Assembly (NCBI RefSeq): GCF_000406965.1
Contig: NZ_KE136364.1
Coordinates: forward strand, 394,511 to 426,577
Source: Enterococcus avium ATCC 14025
GTDB taxonomy: Bacteria > Bacillota > Bacilli > Lactobacillales > Enterococcaceae
DNA: 32,067 nucleotides
Direction: 5' to 3'
In this document: piece after piece, positions 23,261 to 32,067 of the stretch
Layout of the letters: every line of letters starts with the position of its first letter
Position numbering within the stretch: position 1 is the first letter of the stretch
Notes under the pieces: generated by a model
What the model was told of the DNA's origin: nothing
The model's database searches: none
What the model saw: the letters and a program-made list of their open reading frames with translations, nothing else
Position numbers and translations under genes: made by a program

Positions 23261-24529
23261 ATGCGTACGATTATTACGTTTTTAATCGTTTTTGGTGTTC
23301 TAGTGATCGTTCATGAATTCGGGCATTTTTTCTTTGCGAAACGCTCAGGGATTCTAGTCCGAGAATTTTCGATCGGAATGGGGCCAAAATTGATTGCTCA
23401 CATGGGCAAGGATGGAACAACTTATACACTACGTCTATTGCCAATTGGCGGATATGTAAGGATGGCTGGTCTTGAAGATGAAGAAACTGAATTAAGTCCG
23501 GGAATGCCATTATCGGTTGAATTGACTCCTAAAAATGAAGTGAGGCGAATTAACGTCAGCAAGAAAGTTCAATTGCCTAACAGTATCCCGATGGAACTGA
23601 TTTCAGCTGATCTTGTTGATGATTTAGTAATTAAAGGATATGTAAATGGTGATGAAAGTCAAGAGATGACTTACAAGGTTCAACATGATGCGACTGTGAT
23701 TGAAGAGAACGGCACAGAAGTTCGAATTGCACCACGAGACGTTCAGTTTCAATCAGCGAAGCTGGGTTCACGTATTTTGACCAATTTCGCTGGACCGATG
23801 AATAACTTTATTTTAACCGTGGTATTATTTATTGCGCTAGCGTTTTTGCAAGGTGGTGTAGCGGTTTATAACACTAATCAAATTGGTGAGGTTCAGGAAA
23901 ATAGTCCAGCTGCTACGGCTGGCTTAGAGGATAATGATACGATTTTGGCGGTTGACGGGAAGAAGATTTCTTCATGGGATGATCTAACAAACACAGTTAC
24001 AAAAAAGCCGGGGAAAGAATTAACTGTGTTGATTGAGCAAGATGGCAAAGAAAAGACTGTTCAAATGACACCAAAGACAATAAAAAGCAATGGTGAAAAG
24101 GTCGGGCAAATTGGCGTCGGACCTTATATGAAAACGGGCTTTGGCGATAAAGTCATTGGAGGATTGACTCAATCATGGGACATGGTCAAGAGAATCTTTA
24201 GTGCTTTAGGGTCTTTGTTCACAGGATTTAGTTTAGATAAACTAGGTGGTCCAGTAATGATGTACCAGATGTCGGCAGAAGCCTCTCGAGCAGGGGTTAA
24301 AACGGTTATTTATTTGATGGCTTTATTATCGGTTAACTTGGGAATTGTCAATCTGTTACCTATACCCGCCTTTGATGGCGGAAAAATTCTTCTAAATCTA
24401 ATTGAGGGGATACGCGGCAAACCACTTGATCCAGATAAGGAAGGCATGATTACTATGATCGGTTTTGGTTTTATTATGCTTCTGATGATTCTAGTTACGT
24501 GGAACGATATTCAGCGTTTCTTCTTTTAA
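23261..24529 (+). CDS. rseP: site-2 metalloprotease RseP (Eep in enterococci)
   Basis: This intramembrane zinc protease cleaves membrane-bound anti-sigma factors and, in enterococci, lipoprotein signal peptides that become sex pheromones. The 422-aa protein has HEFGH (His18, Glu19, His22) in the first membrane helix, a PDZ domain (about 200-270), and the third zinc ligand in NLLPIPAFDGG (Asp372) before the last helix. Length equals the enterococcal Eep class. ATG 23261 follows GGTAGGA. It is separated from cdsA by a terminator and a 298-base AT-rich gap. No proS lies after it, unlike the common firmicute order rseP-proS-polC. Confidence 0.95.
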   Translation: MRTIITFLIVFGVLVIVHEFGHFFFAKRSGILVREFSIGMGPKLIAHMGKDGTTYTLRLLPIGGYVRMAGLEDEETELSPGMPLSVELTPKNEVRRINVSKKVQLPNSIPMELISADLVDDLVIKGYVNGDESQEMTYKVQHDATVIEENGTEVRIAPRDVQFQSAKLGSRILTNFAGPMNNFILTVVLFIALAFLQGGVAVYNTNQIGEVQENSPAATAGLEDNDTILAVDGKKISSWDDLTNTVTKKPGKELTVLIEQDGKEKTVQMTPKTIKSNGEKVGQIGVGPYMKTGFGDKVIGGLTQSWDMVKRIFSALGSLFTGFSLDKLGGPVMMYQMSAEASRAGVKTVIYLMALLSVNLGIVNLLPIPAFDGGKILLNLIEGIRGKPLDPDKEGMITMIGFGFIMLLMILVTWNDIQRFFF

Positions 24530-24533
24530 AATG

Positions 24534-24562
24534 AAAGGATCGAAATTTTTTCGGTCCTTTTT
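24534..24562 (+). terminator. intrinsic terminator after rseP
   Basis: AAAGGATCG (24534-24542) pairs with CGGTCCTTT (24552-24560), one G-U, then T. Starts four bases after the rseP stop. Confidence 0.85.
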
Positions 24563-24588
24563 CTAATGCAATCATAAAAAAAAACAGG

Positions 24589-24594
24589 TATACT
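24589..24594 (+). promoter_or_regulatory. candidate -10 of the polC promoter
   Basis: TATACT lies 35 bases before the polC TTG start. A -35 is not obvious because the spacer is an A-tract, which may itself act as an UP-like element. Confidence 0.4.
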
Positions 24595-24628
24595 GAAACA
24601 TACTTGAAAAAGTGAAGGAGATGTCATT

Positions 24629-27600
24629 TTGTCTAAGAATCGTGAACTATTTGAAAATTTATTACGACAAATTGAATTGGCCGAGACGGAACAGCAACAT
24701 CCGATGATCCAGGGATCAGAGATCAAAGAAGTGATTGTTCATGAGAAATCACGTGTGTGGGAATTTTTTATTCAAACACCACAAATTTTGCCAGCAAAAT
24801 TATTCTATGCATTCCATCAAAAGCTGCAAATAGCATTTCAATCAATCGCGTCAGTGAAATTACATATTATTCCAGAAGACAATCAGTTTGAGGAAGAGCT
24901 TCTGCAAAACTATTGGCAAATGGCTTTGACTGAACAGGATTGCGATACACCGTTAGTTAAGCAGGTTTTGAGTAAACCCTTGCCTTTGATTCAAGGAAAA
25001 CGAATTGTTTTGCTAATTGATAATGAAACAGTCATTCCATTTTTGAAACAGCAGTATTTACCATTGATTGAAGAAAATTTAGTTTCTTATGGATTTCCAC
25101 ATTTGCGAATCGATCCTGAAGTTGATAAGGAACAGGCAGATAAAAAATTACAGGAATTTGAAGTACGAAAACAAGAGCAGGCGCAAGCAATGCAAGAACA
25201 AGCTGCTGCTAGCTTAGCTCAATATGAATCGAAGAAAAAAGAGCAGAAAGAAAGTGCCGCTCATTTTGATGGACCTATCCAAATGGGTCGGAATATTCCA
25301 GCAGATGAACCCATTACTCCGATGGGAAATATCATTGAAGAGGAACGACGTATTACGATTGAAGGGTTTATCTTTGATAAGGAAGTCCGCGAGTTACGTT
25401 CTAAACGAAAGATTCTGATCTTAAAGATGACTGATTATACCTCCTCATTTGTAGTAAAGAAATTTTCTAACGGCGAAAAAGATGAAGCAATTTTTGAAGC
25501 TATCGCAAATAAAAGCTGGATTCGTGTAAGAGGAAGTGTTCAGGAAGATACCTTTATGCGTGACCTTGTCATGAATGCTCAAGACATTCAAGAGGTTAAA
25601 CACCCAGAGCGTCAGGATACTGCGACAGAAAAACGTTCTGAGCTGCATTTGCATACGAATATGAGTACGATGGATGCTATCAACAGTGCTAGTGACCTAG
25701 TCGCTCAAGCTGGAAAATGGGGACATAAAGCTATTGCTATAACAGATCATGGGGGGGCCCAATCATTTCCCGAAGCTCATGCGGCAGGAAAAAAGGCTGG
25801 TGTGAAGATTCTTTACGGCGTTGAAGCAAATGTCGTTTCTGATGGGGTACCAATTGCTTACAATGATGCGCATGAATCACTAACAGACGCTACTTATGTT
25901 GTGTTTGACGTGGAAACAACTGGGTTATCTGCGGTATACGACACAATCATTGAATTGGCCGCGGTTAAGATGCATAAAGGAAACGTGATTGATACGTTTG
26001 AAGAATTCATTGATCCAGGTCACCCATTATCAGAAACAACGATCAATTTAACTGGAATCACCGACGAAATGGTGCGTGGATCAAAACCAGAAAAAGAAGT
26101 TATGGAGCTGTTTGAAAAATTTTGCGAAGGAGCGATTTTAGTCGCCCATAATGCAACATTCGATATTGGCTTTATTAATACAACATATGTCCGACATAAT
26201 ATGCCCGAAACTCCAAATCCGGTAATTGATACATTGGAATTGGCACGTTTCTTATACCCTGAGTTTAAGCGATTTGGTTTAGGTGTCTTAACTAAGAAAT
26301 TCGGTGTTAATCTGGAACAACATCACCGAGCAGTATATGATGCAGAAGCAACTGGCCATTTAGCTTGGATTTTTGTTAAAGAGGCAATCGAAAAACATGG
26401 GATGAATTACCATGATCAGCTAAACGATCACGTTGGTGAAGGGGATTCGTATAAACGAGCGCGTCCATTCCATGCAACGATTTTGGCGAAGAATCAGGCA
26501 GGTTTAAAAGATCTATTCAAACTAATTTCTATGTCTAATGTGGAATACTTTGAACGAGTTCCACGAATTCCGCGTTCACAATTAAATAAATTGCGAGAAA
26601 ATCTTTTGATAGGTTCGGCTTGTTCACAAGGTGAAATCTTTGAAGCGATGATGCAAAAAGGGGTAGAAGAAGCTAAAAATCGTGCCGCCTTTTATGATTA
26701 TATTGAAGTGATGCCTAAGGCTGTTTATGCCCCTTTGATTGAACAAGAGCTGGTGAAGAATGAGGCGGATTTAGAAGATATTTTACGTAATCTAATTCAA
26801 ATTGGTAAAGACTTAAATAAAACAGTTGTTGCTACAGGAGATGTTCATTATTTAAATAAGGAAGATGCAATCTATCGGAAAATTTTGATCAGTTCAATGG
26901 GTGGGGCTAATCCGTTGAACCGTCACAGTCTACCAGATGTTCACTTCCGTACGACAGATGAAATGCTGCAGGCATTCAGTTTCTTAGGTCCAGAACTAGC
27001 AAAAGAAATTGTTGTTGATGGTCCTGATAAAATTGTCGAGAGCTGTGAAGAAATCATTCCGGTCAAGGATGACTTGTATACTCCTAAAATTCCTGGCTCT
27101 GAAGAAGAGATCAAGGATCTAAGTTATAATCGGGCACGAGAGCTTTATGGCGATCCATTACCAGATATTATTGAGAAACGTTTAGAAAAAGAACTTACTT
27201 CGATCATCGGGAATGGCTTCTCGGTTATCTATTTGATTGCTCAAAAGTTGGTGCATAAGAGTAATGCTGACGGTTATTTGGTTGGTTCGCGTGGGTCTGT
27301 AGGTTCAAGCTTTGTGGCTACAATGACAGGGATTACCGAAGTGAATCCCTTGCCGCCGCACTATTATTGTCCTGAATGTCAGTATTCTGAGTTTTTTGAA
27401 GATGGTTCCTATGGTTCGGGCTTTGATATGCCGGAGAAAGCTTGTCCAAAATGTGGCGCTCGATTAAATAAAGATGGACATGATATTCCATTCGAAACTT
27501 TCCTAGGATTCCATGGTGATAAGGTGCCCGATATTGATTTGAATTTTTCGGGCGATTATCAGGCTGAGGCTCATAATTATACGAAGGTTCTGTTTGGCGA

Positions 27601-28972
27601 GGACTATGTTTATCGTGCTGGTACGATCGGTACAGTGGCGGATAAGACGGCGTACGGATTCGTCAAGGGTTATGAACGAGATCATAATCTGCATTTTAGG
27701 AATGCTGAAGTCGATCGTCTTGCCAAAGGTGCTACTGGGGTTAAGCGAACAACAGGACAGCATCCAGGTGGGATCATCGTAATTCCAGACTATATGGATG
27801 TTTATGATTTTACACCGATTCAGTATCCAGCAGACGATCAAAATTCTGAATGGAAAACAACGCATTTTGATTTTCACTCGATTCATGATAATGTTTTAAA
27901 ACTCGATATTCTGGGACACGATGACCCAACAGTGATTCGAATGTTGCAAGAATTATCTGGAGTCGATCCTAAAACGATTCCGACGGATGATCCAGAAGTT
28001 ATGAAGATTTTTGCTGGGCCACAGGTTTTAGGTGTGGAAGCTGATCAAATTTATTCGAAGACTGGTACGTTGGGAATTCCTGAGTTTGGAACACGATTTG
28101 TTCGCGGGATGTTGGAAGAAACGAGCCCGACGACTTTTGCCGAATTATTGCAAATCTCTGGGTTGTCTCATGGTACTGACGTTTGGTTAGGAAATGCGGA
28201 AGAATTGATCAGCCGTGGGGAAGCAAACTTAGCTGAGGTTATCGGTTGTCGGGATGATATCATGGTATATTTAATTCATGCAGGATTAGATAGCGGAATG
28301 GCCTTCAAGATTATGGAAACTGTGCGTAAAGGCCAGTGGAATAAAATTGATGATGGGTTACGTGAAACGTATTTGACTGCAATGAAAGAAAACAACGTTC
28401 CAGATTGGTATATTGATTCTTGTTCGAAAATCAAGTACATGTTCCCAAAAGCCCATGCGGCAGCTTATGTGTTGATGGCATTACGGGTAGCGTACTTTAA
28501 AGTGTATTTCCCAATTCTTTATTATTGTGCCTATTTCTCTGTTCGTGCGGATGATTTTGATTTGGTTGCGATGGCTAAAGGAAAAGATGCGGTGAAGGCC
28601 GCAATGAAGGCAATCACAGATAAAGGTATGGACGCATCCACGAAGGAAAAAAATCAGCTGACTGTCTTGGAATTGTGTAATGAAATGTTGGAGCGAGATT
28701 TTCATTTTGGCATGATCGATTTATACAAGTCAGATGCTCAAGATTTTGTGATTGACGGGGACACATTGATTGCGCCATTTCGTGCCGTACCTGGACTTGG
28801 TTTGAACGTGGCCAAACAAATTGTTGAAGCACGTAAAGACGGTATTTTCTTATCGAAGGAAGATTTGGCCTCACGTGGTAAAGTTTCGAAGACCTTGATT
28901 GAGTATATGGATACTCATGGTGTTTTGAAAGATTTGCCAGATGAAAACCAACTGTCACTCTTTGATATGTAA
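24629..28972 (+). CDS. polC: DNA polymerase III alpha subunit, gram-positive PolC type
   Basis: PolC is the replicative polymerase of low-GC Firmicutes with built-in proofreading. The 1447-aa protein shows, in order, an N-terminal domain (1-200, coiled stretch about 165-205), an OB fold (about 230-320), a PHP domain opening HLHTN (340-344) interrupted by the DEDDh exonuclease (DVETTG 427-432, [17 protein letters not shown]), a zinc knuckle (CPEC...CPKC), and the catalytic palm PDIDLNFSG (Asp968, Asp970), ending at the clamp-binding QLSLFDM. The start is TTG 24629, eight bases past GAAGGAG; the nearby ATG 24621 is out of frame. All key acidic residues I looked for are present. Confidence 0.98.
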   Translation: MSKNRELFENLLRQIELAETEQQHPMIQGSEIKEVIVHEKSRVWEFFIQTPQILPAKLFYAFHQKLQIAFQSIASVKLHIIPEDNQFEEELLQNYWQMALTEQDCDTPLVKQVLSKPLPLIQGKRIVLLIDNETVIPFLKQQYLPLIEENLVSYGFPHLRIDPEVDKEQADKKLQEFEVRKQEQAQAMQEQAAASLAQYESKKKEQKESAAHFDGPIQMGRNIPADEPITPMGNIIEEERRITIEGFIFDKEVRELRSKRKILILKMTDYTSSFVVKKFSNGEKDEAIFEAIANKSWIRVRGSVQEDTFMRDLVMNAQDIQEVKHPERQDTATEKRSELHLHTNMSTMDAINSASDLVAQAGKWGHKAIAITDHGGAQSFPEAHAAGKKAGVKILYGVEANVVSDGVPIAYNDAHESLTDATYVVFDVETTGLSAVYDTIIELAAVKMHKGNVIDTFEEFIDPGHPLSETTINLTGITDEMVRGSKPEKEVMELFEKFCEGAILVAHNATFDIGFINTTYVRHNMPETPNPVIDTLELARFLYPEFKRFGLGVLTKKFGVNLEQHHRAVYDAEATGHLAWIFVKEAIEKHGMNYHDQLNDHVGEGDSYKRARPFHATILAKNQAGLKDLFKLISMSNVEYFERVPRIPRSQLNKLRENLLIGSACSQGEIFEAMMQKGVEEAKNRAAFYDYIEVMPKAVYAPLIEQELVKNEADLEDILRNLIQIGKDLNKTVVATGDVHYLNKEDAIYRKILISSMGGANPLNRHSLPDVHFRTTDEMLQAFSFLGPELAKEIVVDGPDKIVESCEEIIPVKDDLYTPKIPGSEEEIKDLSYNRARELYGDPLPDIIEKRLEKELTSIIGNGFSVIYLIAQKLVHKSNADGYLVGSRGSVGSSFVATMTGITEVNPLPPHYYCPECQYSEFFEDGSYGSGFDMPEKACPKCGARLNKDGHDIPFETFLGFHGDKVPDIDLNFSGDYQAEAHNYTKVLFGEDYVYRAGTIGTVADKTAYGFVKGYERDHNLHFRNAEVDRLAKGATGVKRTTGQHPGGIIVIPDYMDVYDFTPIQYPADDQNSEWKTTHFDFHSIHDNVLKLDILGHDDPTVIRMLQELSGVDPKTIPTDDPEVMKIFAGPQVLGVEADQIYSKTGTLGIPEFGTRFVRGMLEETSPTTFAELLQISGLSHGTDVWLGNAEELISRGEANLAEVIGCRDDIMVYLIHAGLDSGMAFKIMETVRKGQWNKIDDGLRETYLTAMKENNVPDWYIDSCSKIKYMFPKAHAAAYVLMALRVAYFKVYFPILYYCAYFSVRADDFDLVAMAKGKDAVKAAMKAITDKGMDASTKEKNQLTVLELCNEMLERDFHFGMIDLYKSDAQDFVIDGDTLIAPFRAVPGLGLNVAKQIVEARKDGIFLSKEDLASRGKVSKTLIEYMDTHGVLKDLPDENQLSLFDM

Positions 28973-29031
28973 AGAAAAGGATAAGTTCAATAAAAAAAAT
29001 GAAAGAAAATTCCATCATGAAAATGACACGG

Positions 29032-29060
29032 TTGAATTTTCAATAGAATTGTGCTAGTAT
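29032..29060 (+). promoter_or_regulatory. rimP-nusA-infB operon promoter
   Basis: TTGAAT (29032-29037), a 17-base spacer and TAGTAT (29055-29060) preceded by TGC (extended -10) make a strong promoter. Predicted start near 29067, leader about 70 bases. Confidence 0.8.
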
Positions 29061-29085
29061 AACAATGTAATCATAGACTGATGGT

Positions 29086-29115
29086 GAGTGAGCGGAATTT
29101 TCGCTCACTCTTTTT
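29086..29115 (+). terminator. terminator hairpin in the rimP leader (attenuator, and/or polC terminator)
   Basis: GAGTGAGCG (29086-29094) pairs perfectly with CGCTCACTC (29102-29110), 7-base loop, then five T. It lies downstream of the promoter at 29032-29060 and before rimP, so it must be read through for rimP-nusA-infB expression from that promoter. It also ends transcripts from polC, which has no nearer terminator. Confidence 0.85.
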
Positions 29116-29139
29116 AATGGATTAAAGGAGGCTGACAGT

Positions 29140-29613
29140 TTGAGCAGTGTAGTCGAAACAGTGACTGACTTAGTAACACCGATCTTGGATGAACAAAATT
29201 TTGAGTTAGTCGAGGTTGAATTTGTCAAGGAAGGGAAAAGTTGGTTTTTAAGAGTATTTATTGATAAAGAAGGTGGTATCGACATTGAAGAATGTGCTTT
29301 TGTTAGCGAAAAGCTTAGTGAAAAGCTGGATTCGATTGATCCTGATCCAATTCCACAAGCATATTTCCTTGAGGTTTCTTCACCAGGAGCCGAACGCCCA
29401 TTGAAAAAAGAAGAGGATTACCAAAAAGCGATGGGAGAATACATTAATATTTCACTTTATCAAAATATTGATGGAGAAAAACAATATCAAGGATTTTTAA
29501 AAGAATTGACTGATGATGAACTGACATTAACTGTCAAAATTAAAACGCGTACGAAAGATATGGTCTTTGATCGTAAAAATATTGCAAAGGCGCGTTTTGC
29601 GATCGAGTTTTAG
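29140..29613 (+). CDS. rimP: ribosome maturation factor RimP
   Basis: RimP helps assemble the 30S subunit, chiefly around S12/S19. The 157-aa protein has the two-domain layout: an N-terminal alpha/beta domain with [23 protein letters not shown] strand pattern, [17 protein letters not shown], then the [12 protein letters not shown] linker motif, and a C-terminal SH3-like barrel. The start is TTG 29140 after AAAGGAGG; no ATG is available in frame near it. First gene of the nusA-infB operon, as in most bacteria. Expression is probably limited by the hairpin in its leader. Confidence 0.95.
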   Translation: MSSVVETVTDLVTPILDEQNFELVEVEFVKEGKSWFLRVFIDKEGGIDIEECAFVSEKLSEKLDSIDPDPIPQAYFLEVSSPGAERPLKKEEDYQKAMGEYINISLYQNIDGEKQYQGFLKELTDDELTLTVKIKTRTKDMVFDRKNIAKARFAIEF

Positions 29614-29615
29614 TA

Positions 29616-29631
29616 AATGAAACGTTTCATT
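29616..29631. promoter_or_regulatory. 16-bp perfect palindrome between rimP and nusA
   Basis: AATGAAACGTTTCATT reads the same on both strands and starts three bases past the rimP stop. It resembles a LacI-type site with a central CG but is two bases shorter in its core than a cre site. A second, weaker stem (ATTCCGC / GTGGAAT) lies in the rest of the 157-base spacer. No promoter is clear here. Confidence 0.5.
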
Positions 29632-29770
29632 AACAGGAACTAGAATGTCAATTCCGCTTTTCACAACGATTCAGTTTTACCGCTTTAGTGGAATGATACA
29701 TGCGATGAAGATCAAACCTATTTTTCTTTGAAGAATAGATTCGTTAATATGAATTAGGAGGAAAGTTAAA

Positions 29771-30988
29771 ATGAGTAAAGAAATGCTGAATGCGTTGGAT
29801 ACTCTAGAAGCAGAAAAAGGTATTTCGAAAGAAATCGTAATTGATGCATTGGAAGCGGCATTAGTATCTGCTTACAAACGTCATTACGGACAATCTCAAA
29901 ATGTTGAAGTGGAATTCAATGAAAAGAAAGGTGATATTCATGTTTATGCCGTGAAAGAAGTAACGGAAGAAGTCATGGATTCACAATTGGAAGTGTCATT
30001 GAAAGATGCGATGGAAATCAATCCAGCGTATGAAATTGGTGATACGATCCGTTTTGAAGTAACACCAAAGGATTTTGGTCGAATTGCTGCTCAGACGGCA
30101 AAACAAGTAATTTTACAACGTGTCCGTGAAGCAGAACGCAGTATTATCTATAACGAATACAGCGCCTACGAAAAAGATATTATGCAAGGTGTAGTAGAAC
30201 GTCAAGATAATCGCTACATCTATGTAAACTTAGGGAAGATTGAAGCCGTTCTATCAAAACAAGACCAAATGCCAAATGAGCATTATAAACCTCATGATCG
30301 TATTAAAGTGTATGTTTCACGAGTAGAAAATACGTCAAAAGGCCCGCAAGTATTTGTAAGTCGTAGTCACCCTGATTTGTTGCGCCGCTTATTTGAACAG
30401 GAAATTCCAGAAGTCTATGATGGAATTGTAGAGATTGTCAGCATTGCTCGTGAGGCTGGTGATCGTGCAAAAGTTGCTGTTCGTTCAACAGATCCTAACA
30501 TTGATCCAGTTGGAACCTGTGTGGGACCAAAAGGACAACGTGTACAAGCAATTGTAAATGAATTAAAAGGTGAGAACATGGACATTGTTGAGTGGGATGA
30601 AGATCCAGCAGTATTTATCGCAAACTCCTTAAATCCTGCGCAAGTAGAAGATGTTATCTTTGATATCGACAATCCAAAAGTTTGCACCGTAGTAGTTCCG
30701 GATTATCAGTTGTCGTTAGCTATCGGTAAGCGTGGGCAAAACGCTCGTTTAGCGGCTAAATTAACGGCTCACAAGATTGATATTAAATCAGAGTCTGATA
30801 TGGAAGAATTTTATGCGAACTATGATGAATCAGAAGTAGAAGAAATCGTAACTGAGATTGAAGAAATCACTTCAGAAGTAGAAGCGATTGAAACTGAAGT
30901 TGAAGATATTGAATCAGAAGCGGAAGTTACAGTTGATAATATGATTGAAGACGAAGAAAACATTGCTTCTGATCAAACGGACCAATAA
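29771..30988 (+). CDS. nusA: transcription elongation/termination factor NusA
   Basis: NusA binds RNA polymerase and nascent RNA to modulate pausing, termination and antitermination. The 405-aa protein has the N-terminal polymerase-binding domain (1-125), an S1 domain (about 130-200, GVVERQDNRYIYVNLG), and two KH domains (GTCVGPKGQRVQAIVNEL and LAIGKRGQNARLAAKLT). It ends in a glutamate-rich, repeat-like tail (about residue 350 on; EVEEIVTEIEEITSEVEAIE and similar). Firmicute NusA lacks the E. coli AR domains; the acidic tail here is a species-variable extension. ATG 29771 follows AGGAGG. Confidence 0.97.
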   Translation: MSKEMLNALDTLEAEKGISKEIVIDALEAALVSAYKRHYGQSQNVEVEFNEKKGDIHVYAVKEVTEEVMDSQLEVSLKDAMEINPAYEIGDTIRFEVTPKDFGRIAAQTAKQVILQRVREAERSIIYNEYSAYEKDIMQGVVERQDNRYIYVNLGKIEAVLSKQDQMPNEHYKPHDRIKVYVSRVENTSKGPQVFVSRSHPDLLRRLFEQEIPEVYDGIVEIVSIAREAGDRAKVAVRSTDPNIDPVGTCVGPKGQRVQAIVNELKGENMDIVEWDEDPAVFIANSLNPAQVEDVIFDIDNPKVCTVVVPDYQLSLAIGKRGQNARLAAKLTAHKIDIKSESDMEEFYANYDESEVEEIVTEIEEITSEVEAIETEVEDIESEAEVTVDNMIEDEENIASDQTDQ

Positions 30989-31007
30989 TTCATTAGGAGG
31001 ACAGCAA

Positions 31008-31304
31008 ATGAAAAAAAGAAAAGTTCCTTTGCGAAAATCGGTCGTTTCCGGTGAAATGTTCCCAAAGAAAGAATTGATTCGAATCGCTAAATCCAAAGAA
31101 GGAGAAGTTTCCATTGATCCTTCAGGTAAGAAACCAGGACGAGGTGCTTATGTTGCGCTAGAACCAGCTGAAGTCGAGGAAGCATGGAAAAAACATATCT
31201 TGGACCGTACGCTTGGCACCGAATTAAGTGATGATTTTTATCAAGAACTACTTGATTATGTGAAACACCAAAAAGCCAGAAAAGAGCTCTTCGGCAATGA
31301 ATAA
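31008..31304 (+). CDS. ylxR: YlxR/RnpM family RNA-binding protein
   Basis: This 98-aa basic protein has the family core: an MKKRKVPLRKSVVSGEMFPK start, a central DPSGKKPGRGAYV with the GRGAY signature, and a helical tail. YlxR family members sit between nusA and infB in Firmicutes; the B. subtilis protein has been reported to bind RNase P RNA (RnpM). ATG 31008 is chosen for its TTAGGAGG site; the longer frame from 30945 overlaps the nusA tail and is rejected. It overlaps ylxQ by 8 bases. Confidence 0.93.
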   Translation: MKKRKVPLRKSVVSGEMFPKKELIRIAKSKEGEVSIDPSGKKPGRGAYVALEPAEVEEAWKKHILDRTLGTELSDDFYQELLDYVKHQKARKELFGNE

Positions 31305-31599
31305 ACAGAAGGCCTTGAACATGTTAGGCCTTGCAATGCGTGCAGGCAAACTGATCACAGGAGAAGAAATGACAATTAATGAGATTCGCAAAAGGAAAGT
31401 AAATCTCGTTATTGTCACCATTGATGCGAGTGAAAACACTCAAAAGAAAGTATCAGATAAAAGTAAGTATTATCAAACGACATGTTTTGTCGAATTTACT
31501 CAAGGGGAGATTTTAGGCGCGATTGGCAAACCTAGAAAAGTAATCGGGGTTTTAGACCAAGGATTCGCCGACAAAATTATGACGTTAATAACAGGTTAG
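31297..31599 (+). CDS. ylxQ: L7Ae-family ribosomal/RNA-binding protein YlxQ
   Basis: This 100-aa protein of the L7Ae/L30e/S12e/Gadd45 fold, whose members bind kink-turn RNAs, has the signature LNMLGLAMRAGKLITGEE and, later, VIVTIDASENTQKK and a hydrophobic VIGVLDQGFA segment. ATG 31297 overlaps the end of ylxR by 8 bases, so the two are coupled. It is conserved at this place in firmicute nusA-infB operons. Its cellular RNA target is not settled; K-turn binding is a family property. Confidence 0.92.
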   Translation: MNKQKALNMLGLAMRAGKLITGEEMTINEIRKRKVNLVIVTIDASENTQKKVSDKSKYYQTTCFVEFTQGEILGAIGKPRKVIGVLDQGFADKIMTLITG

Positions 31600-31611
31600 G
31601 AAGGTGATTGC

Positions 31612-32067
31612 ATGGGAAATAAAAGAGTATACGAATTTGCAAAAGAAGTGAATCAATCAAGTAAGGATGTTGTAGAAAAAGCACAAACTTTGGGGATTGA
31701 TGTGAAAAATCATATGGGTTCATTATCCGGGGATGATGAATCAAAATTGAAACAAGCTTTTTCTAGCAAACCGAAACAAAATACTCAGGCAAAACCATCA
31801 GCTAACCAGCACGAAAAACCAAAATTCCATGGAAAGAGCTCGAAGAACAACCCAAATTTCCAGAATAGAAAAGGAAATAAAGAATTGACACAAAACAATA
31901 GACAGAACAACTCAGCGAACGCAAACCGTTCAAACCAAGGACACCAACGTCCAGCACAAGGCAACGCAAACAATGCACAACGCCAAAATCAAGGGCAACG
32001 TCCAGCACAAGGCAATGCAAACAATGCGCAGCGTCAAAATCAAGGGCAACGTCCAGCACAAGGCAAT
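31612..32067 (+). CDS. infB: translation initiation factor IF-2, N-terminal part (cut by window end)
   Basis: IF-2 is the GTPase that brings fMet-tRNA to the 30S subunit. Only the first 152 codons are in the window. The IF2 N-terminal module is clear ([32 protein letters not shown]), followed by a low-complexity Asn/Gln/Lys/Pro-rich linker. From about residue 112 the linker is a tandem array of a 17-residue unit ([17 protein letters not shown]) that runs off the window edge. The G domain lies outside. ATG 31612 follows GGAAGGTG, 12 bases after ylxQ. Confidence 0.95.
   Translation, partial: MGNKRVYEFAKEVNQSSKDVVEKAQTLGIDVKNHMGSLSGDDESKLKQAFSSKPKQNTQAKPSANQHEKPKFHGKSSKNNPNFQNRKGNKELTQNNRQNNSANANRSNQGHQRPAQGNANNAQRQNQGQRPAQGNANNAQRQNQGQRPAQGN
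31945..32067 (+). repeat. 51-bp in-frame tandem repeat in infB linker
   Basis: Copies begin at 31945, 31996 and 32047, an exact 51-base period; the third is cut by the window end. Copies one and two differ at only a few third-codon positions (for example AAC/AAT, CGC/CGT), so the encoded 17-residue unit is unchanged. Confidence 0.95.

Noticed and set aside
27503-27886. 127-codon minus-strand frame inside polC
   Set aside because: Shadow of the PolC catalytic domain; no start signal.
28614-29018. 134-codon minus-strand frame at the polC end
   Set aside because: It overlaps the conserved PolC C-terminus, has no recognisable motif, and would start within the rimP promoter region without a ribosome site.
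29616-29631. Palindrome as a CcpA cre site
   Set aside because: The core is two bases shorter than the cre consensus and lies between rimP and nusA, not at a catabolic promoter.
31785-32059. Minus-strand open frames of 62 and 85 codons opposite infB
   Set aside because: They are mirror frames of the repeat-rich infB linker, lack ribosome sites, and owe their openness to the 51-bp repeat.

Overview
The window is a 32 kb stretch of chromosomal, AT-rich, low-GC Firmicute DNA. It most resembles Enterococcus or a close relative within Lactobacillales. The support is gram-positive PolC (1447 aa), a DUF3042 protein typical of Lactobacillales, a class II GalT, an ArcB of the enterococcal catabolic type, a T-box in front of argS, and the order frr-uppS-cdsA-rseP without dxr (enterococci make isoprenoids by the mevalonate route). 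I cannot name the species from sequence alone. There is no phage, IS element with an intact transposase, CRISPR array, rRNA or tRNA gene. The window is mostly core genome, and its less ordinary content lies in regulatory DNA between genes.

Layout. 1-3.2 kb: the end of a small zinc-ribbon protein, then yqgQ, a ROK glucokinase, a membrane-anchored rhodanese-like protein lacking the catalytic Cys, and a Cof-type HAD phosphatase. 3.3-5.3 kb: a 588-aa FAD/NAD(P)-binding protein of unknown role and a convergent DUF3042 gene, sharing a bidirectional terminator. 5.3-9 kb: galE-galT-galR behind a promoter buried in an 18-bp perfect inverted repeat. 9-12.3 kb: tsaB, two tandem RimI-like acetyltransferases and tsaD (tRNA t6A synthesis and protein acetylation), then a small conserved-looking protein. 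12.3-17.7 kb: an arginine-themed stretch made of a gene-poor gap, a lone ornithine carbamoyltransferase with ARG-box-like operators, T-box-argS, a BMP/PnrA-type lipoprotein, and a divergent argR with its own ARG-box-like palindrome. 17.7-32 kb: translation, envelope and replication genes rpsB-tsf, pyrH-frr, uppS-cdsA-rseP, polC, and rimP-nusA-ylxR-ylxQ-infB (cut by the window end).

The genes group into recognisable circuits. Sugar entry is covered by glucokinase and part of the Leloir pathway, with its own repressor. Arginine supply and use is covered by OTC, ArgRS under tRNA-Arg sensing, and ArgR. Translation capacity is covered by S2/EF-Ts, RRF, RimP/NusA/IF2 and t6A. Nearly every transcription unit ends in a clear intrinsic terminator, so the operon boundaries are well supported.

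I found no wholly novel multi-gene system. The strongest leads are the structured rpsB 5' leader (a GCGA-capped hairpin at the predicted transcript start followed by a second 9-bp hairpin), the 18-bp gal operator, the ARG-box dyad inside the arcB promoter paired with an ArgR whose arginine-contacting Asp motif is altered, a 17-bp inverted repeat with no terminator tail between the lipoprotein gene and argR, and a terminator-bearing gap at 12.3-12.5 kb with no intact gene.
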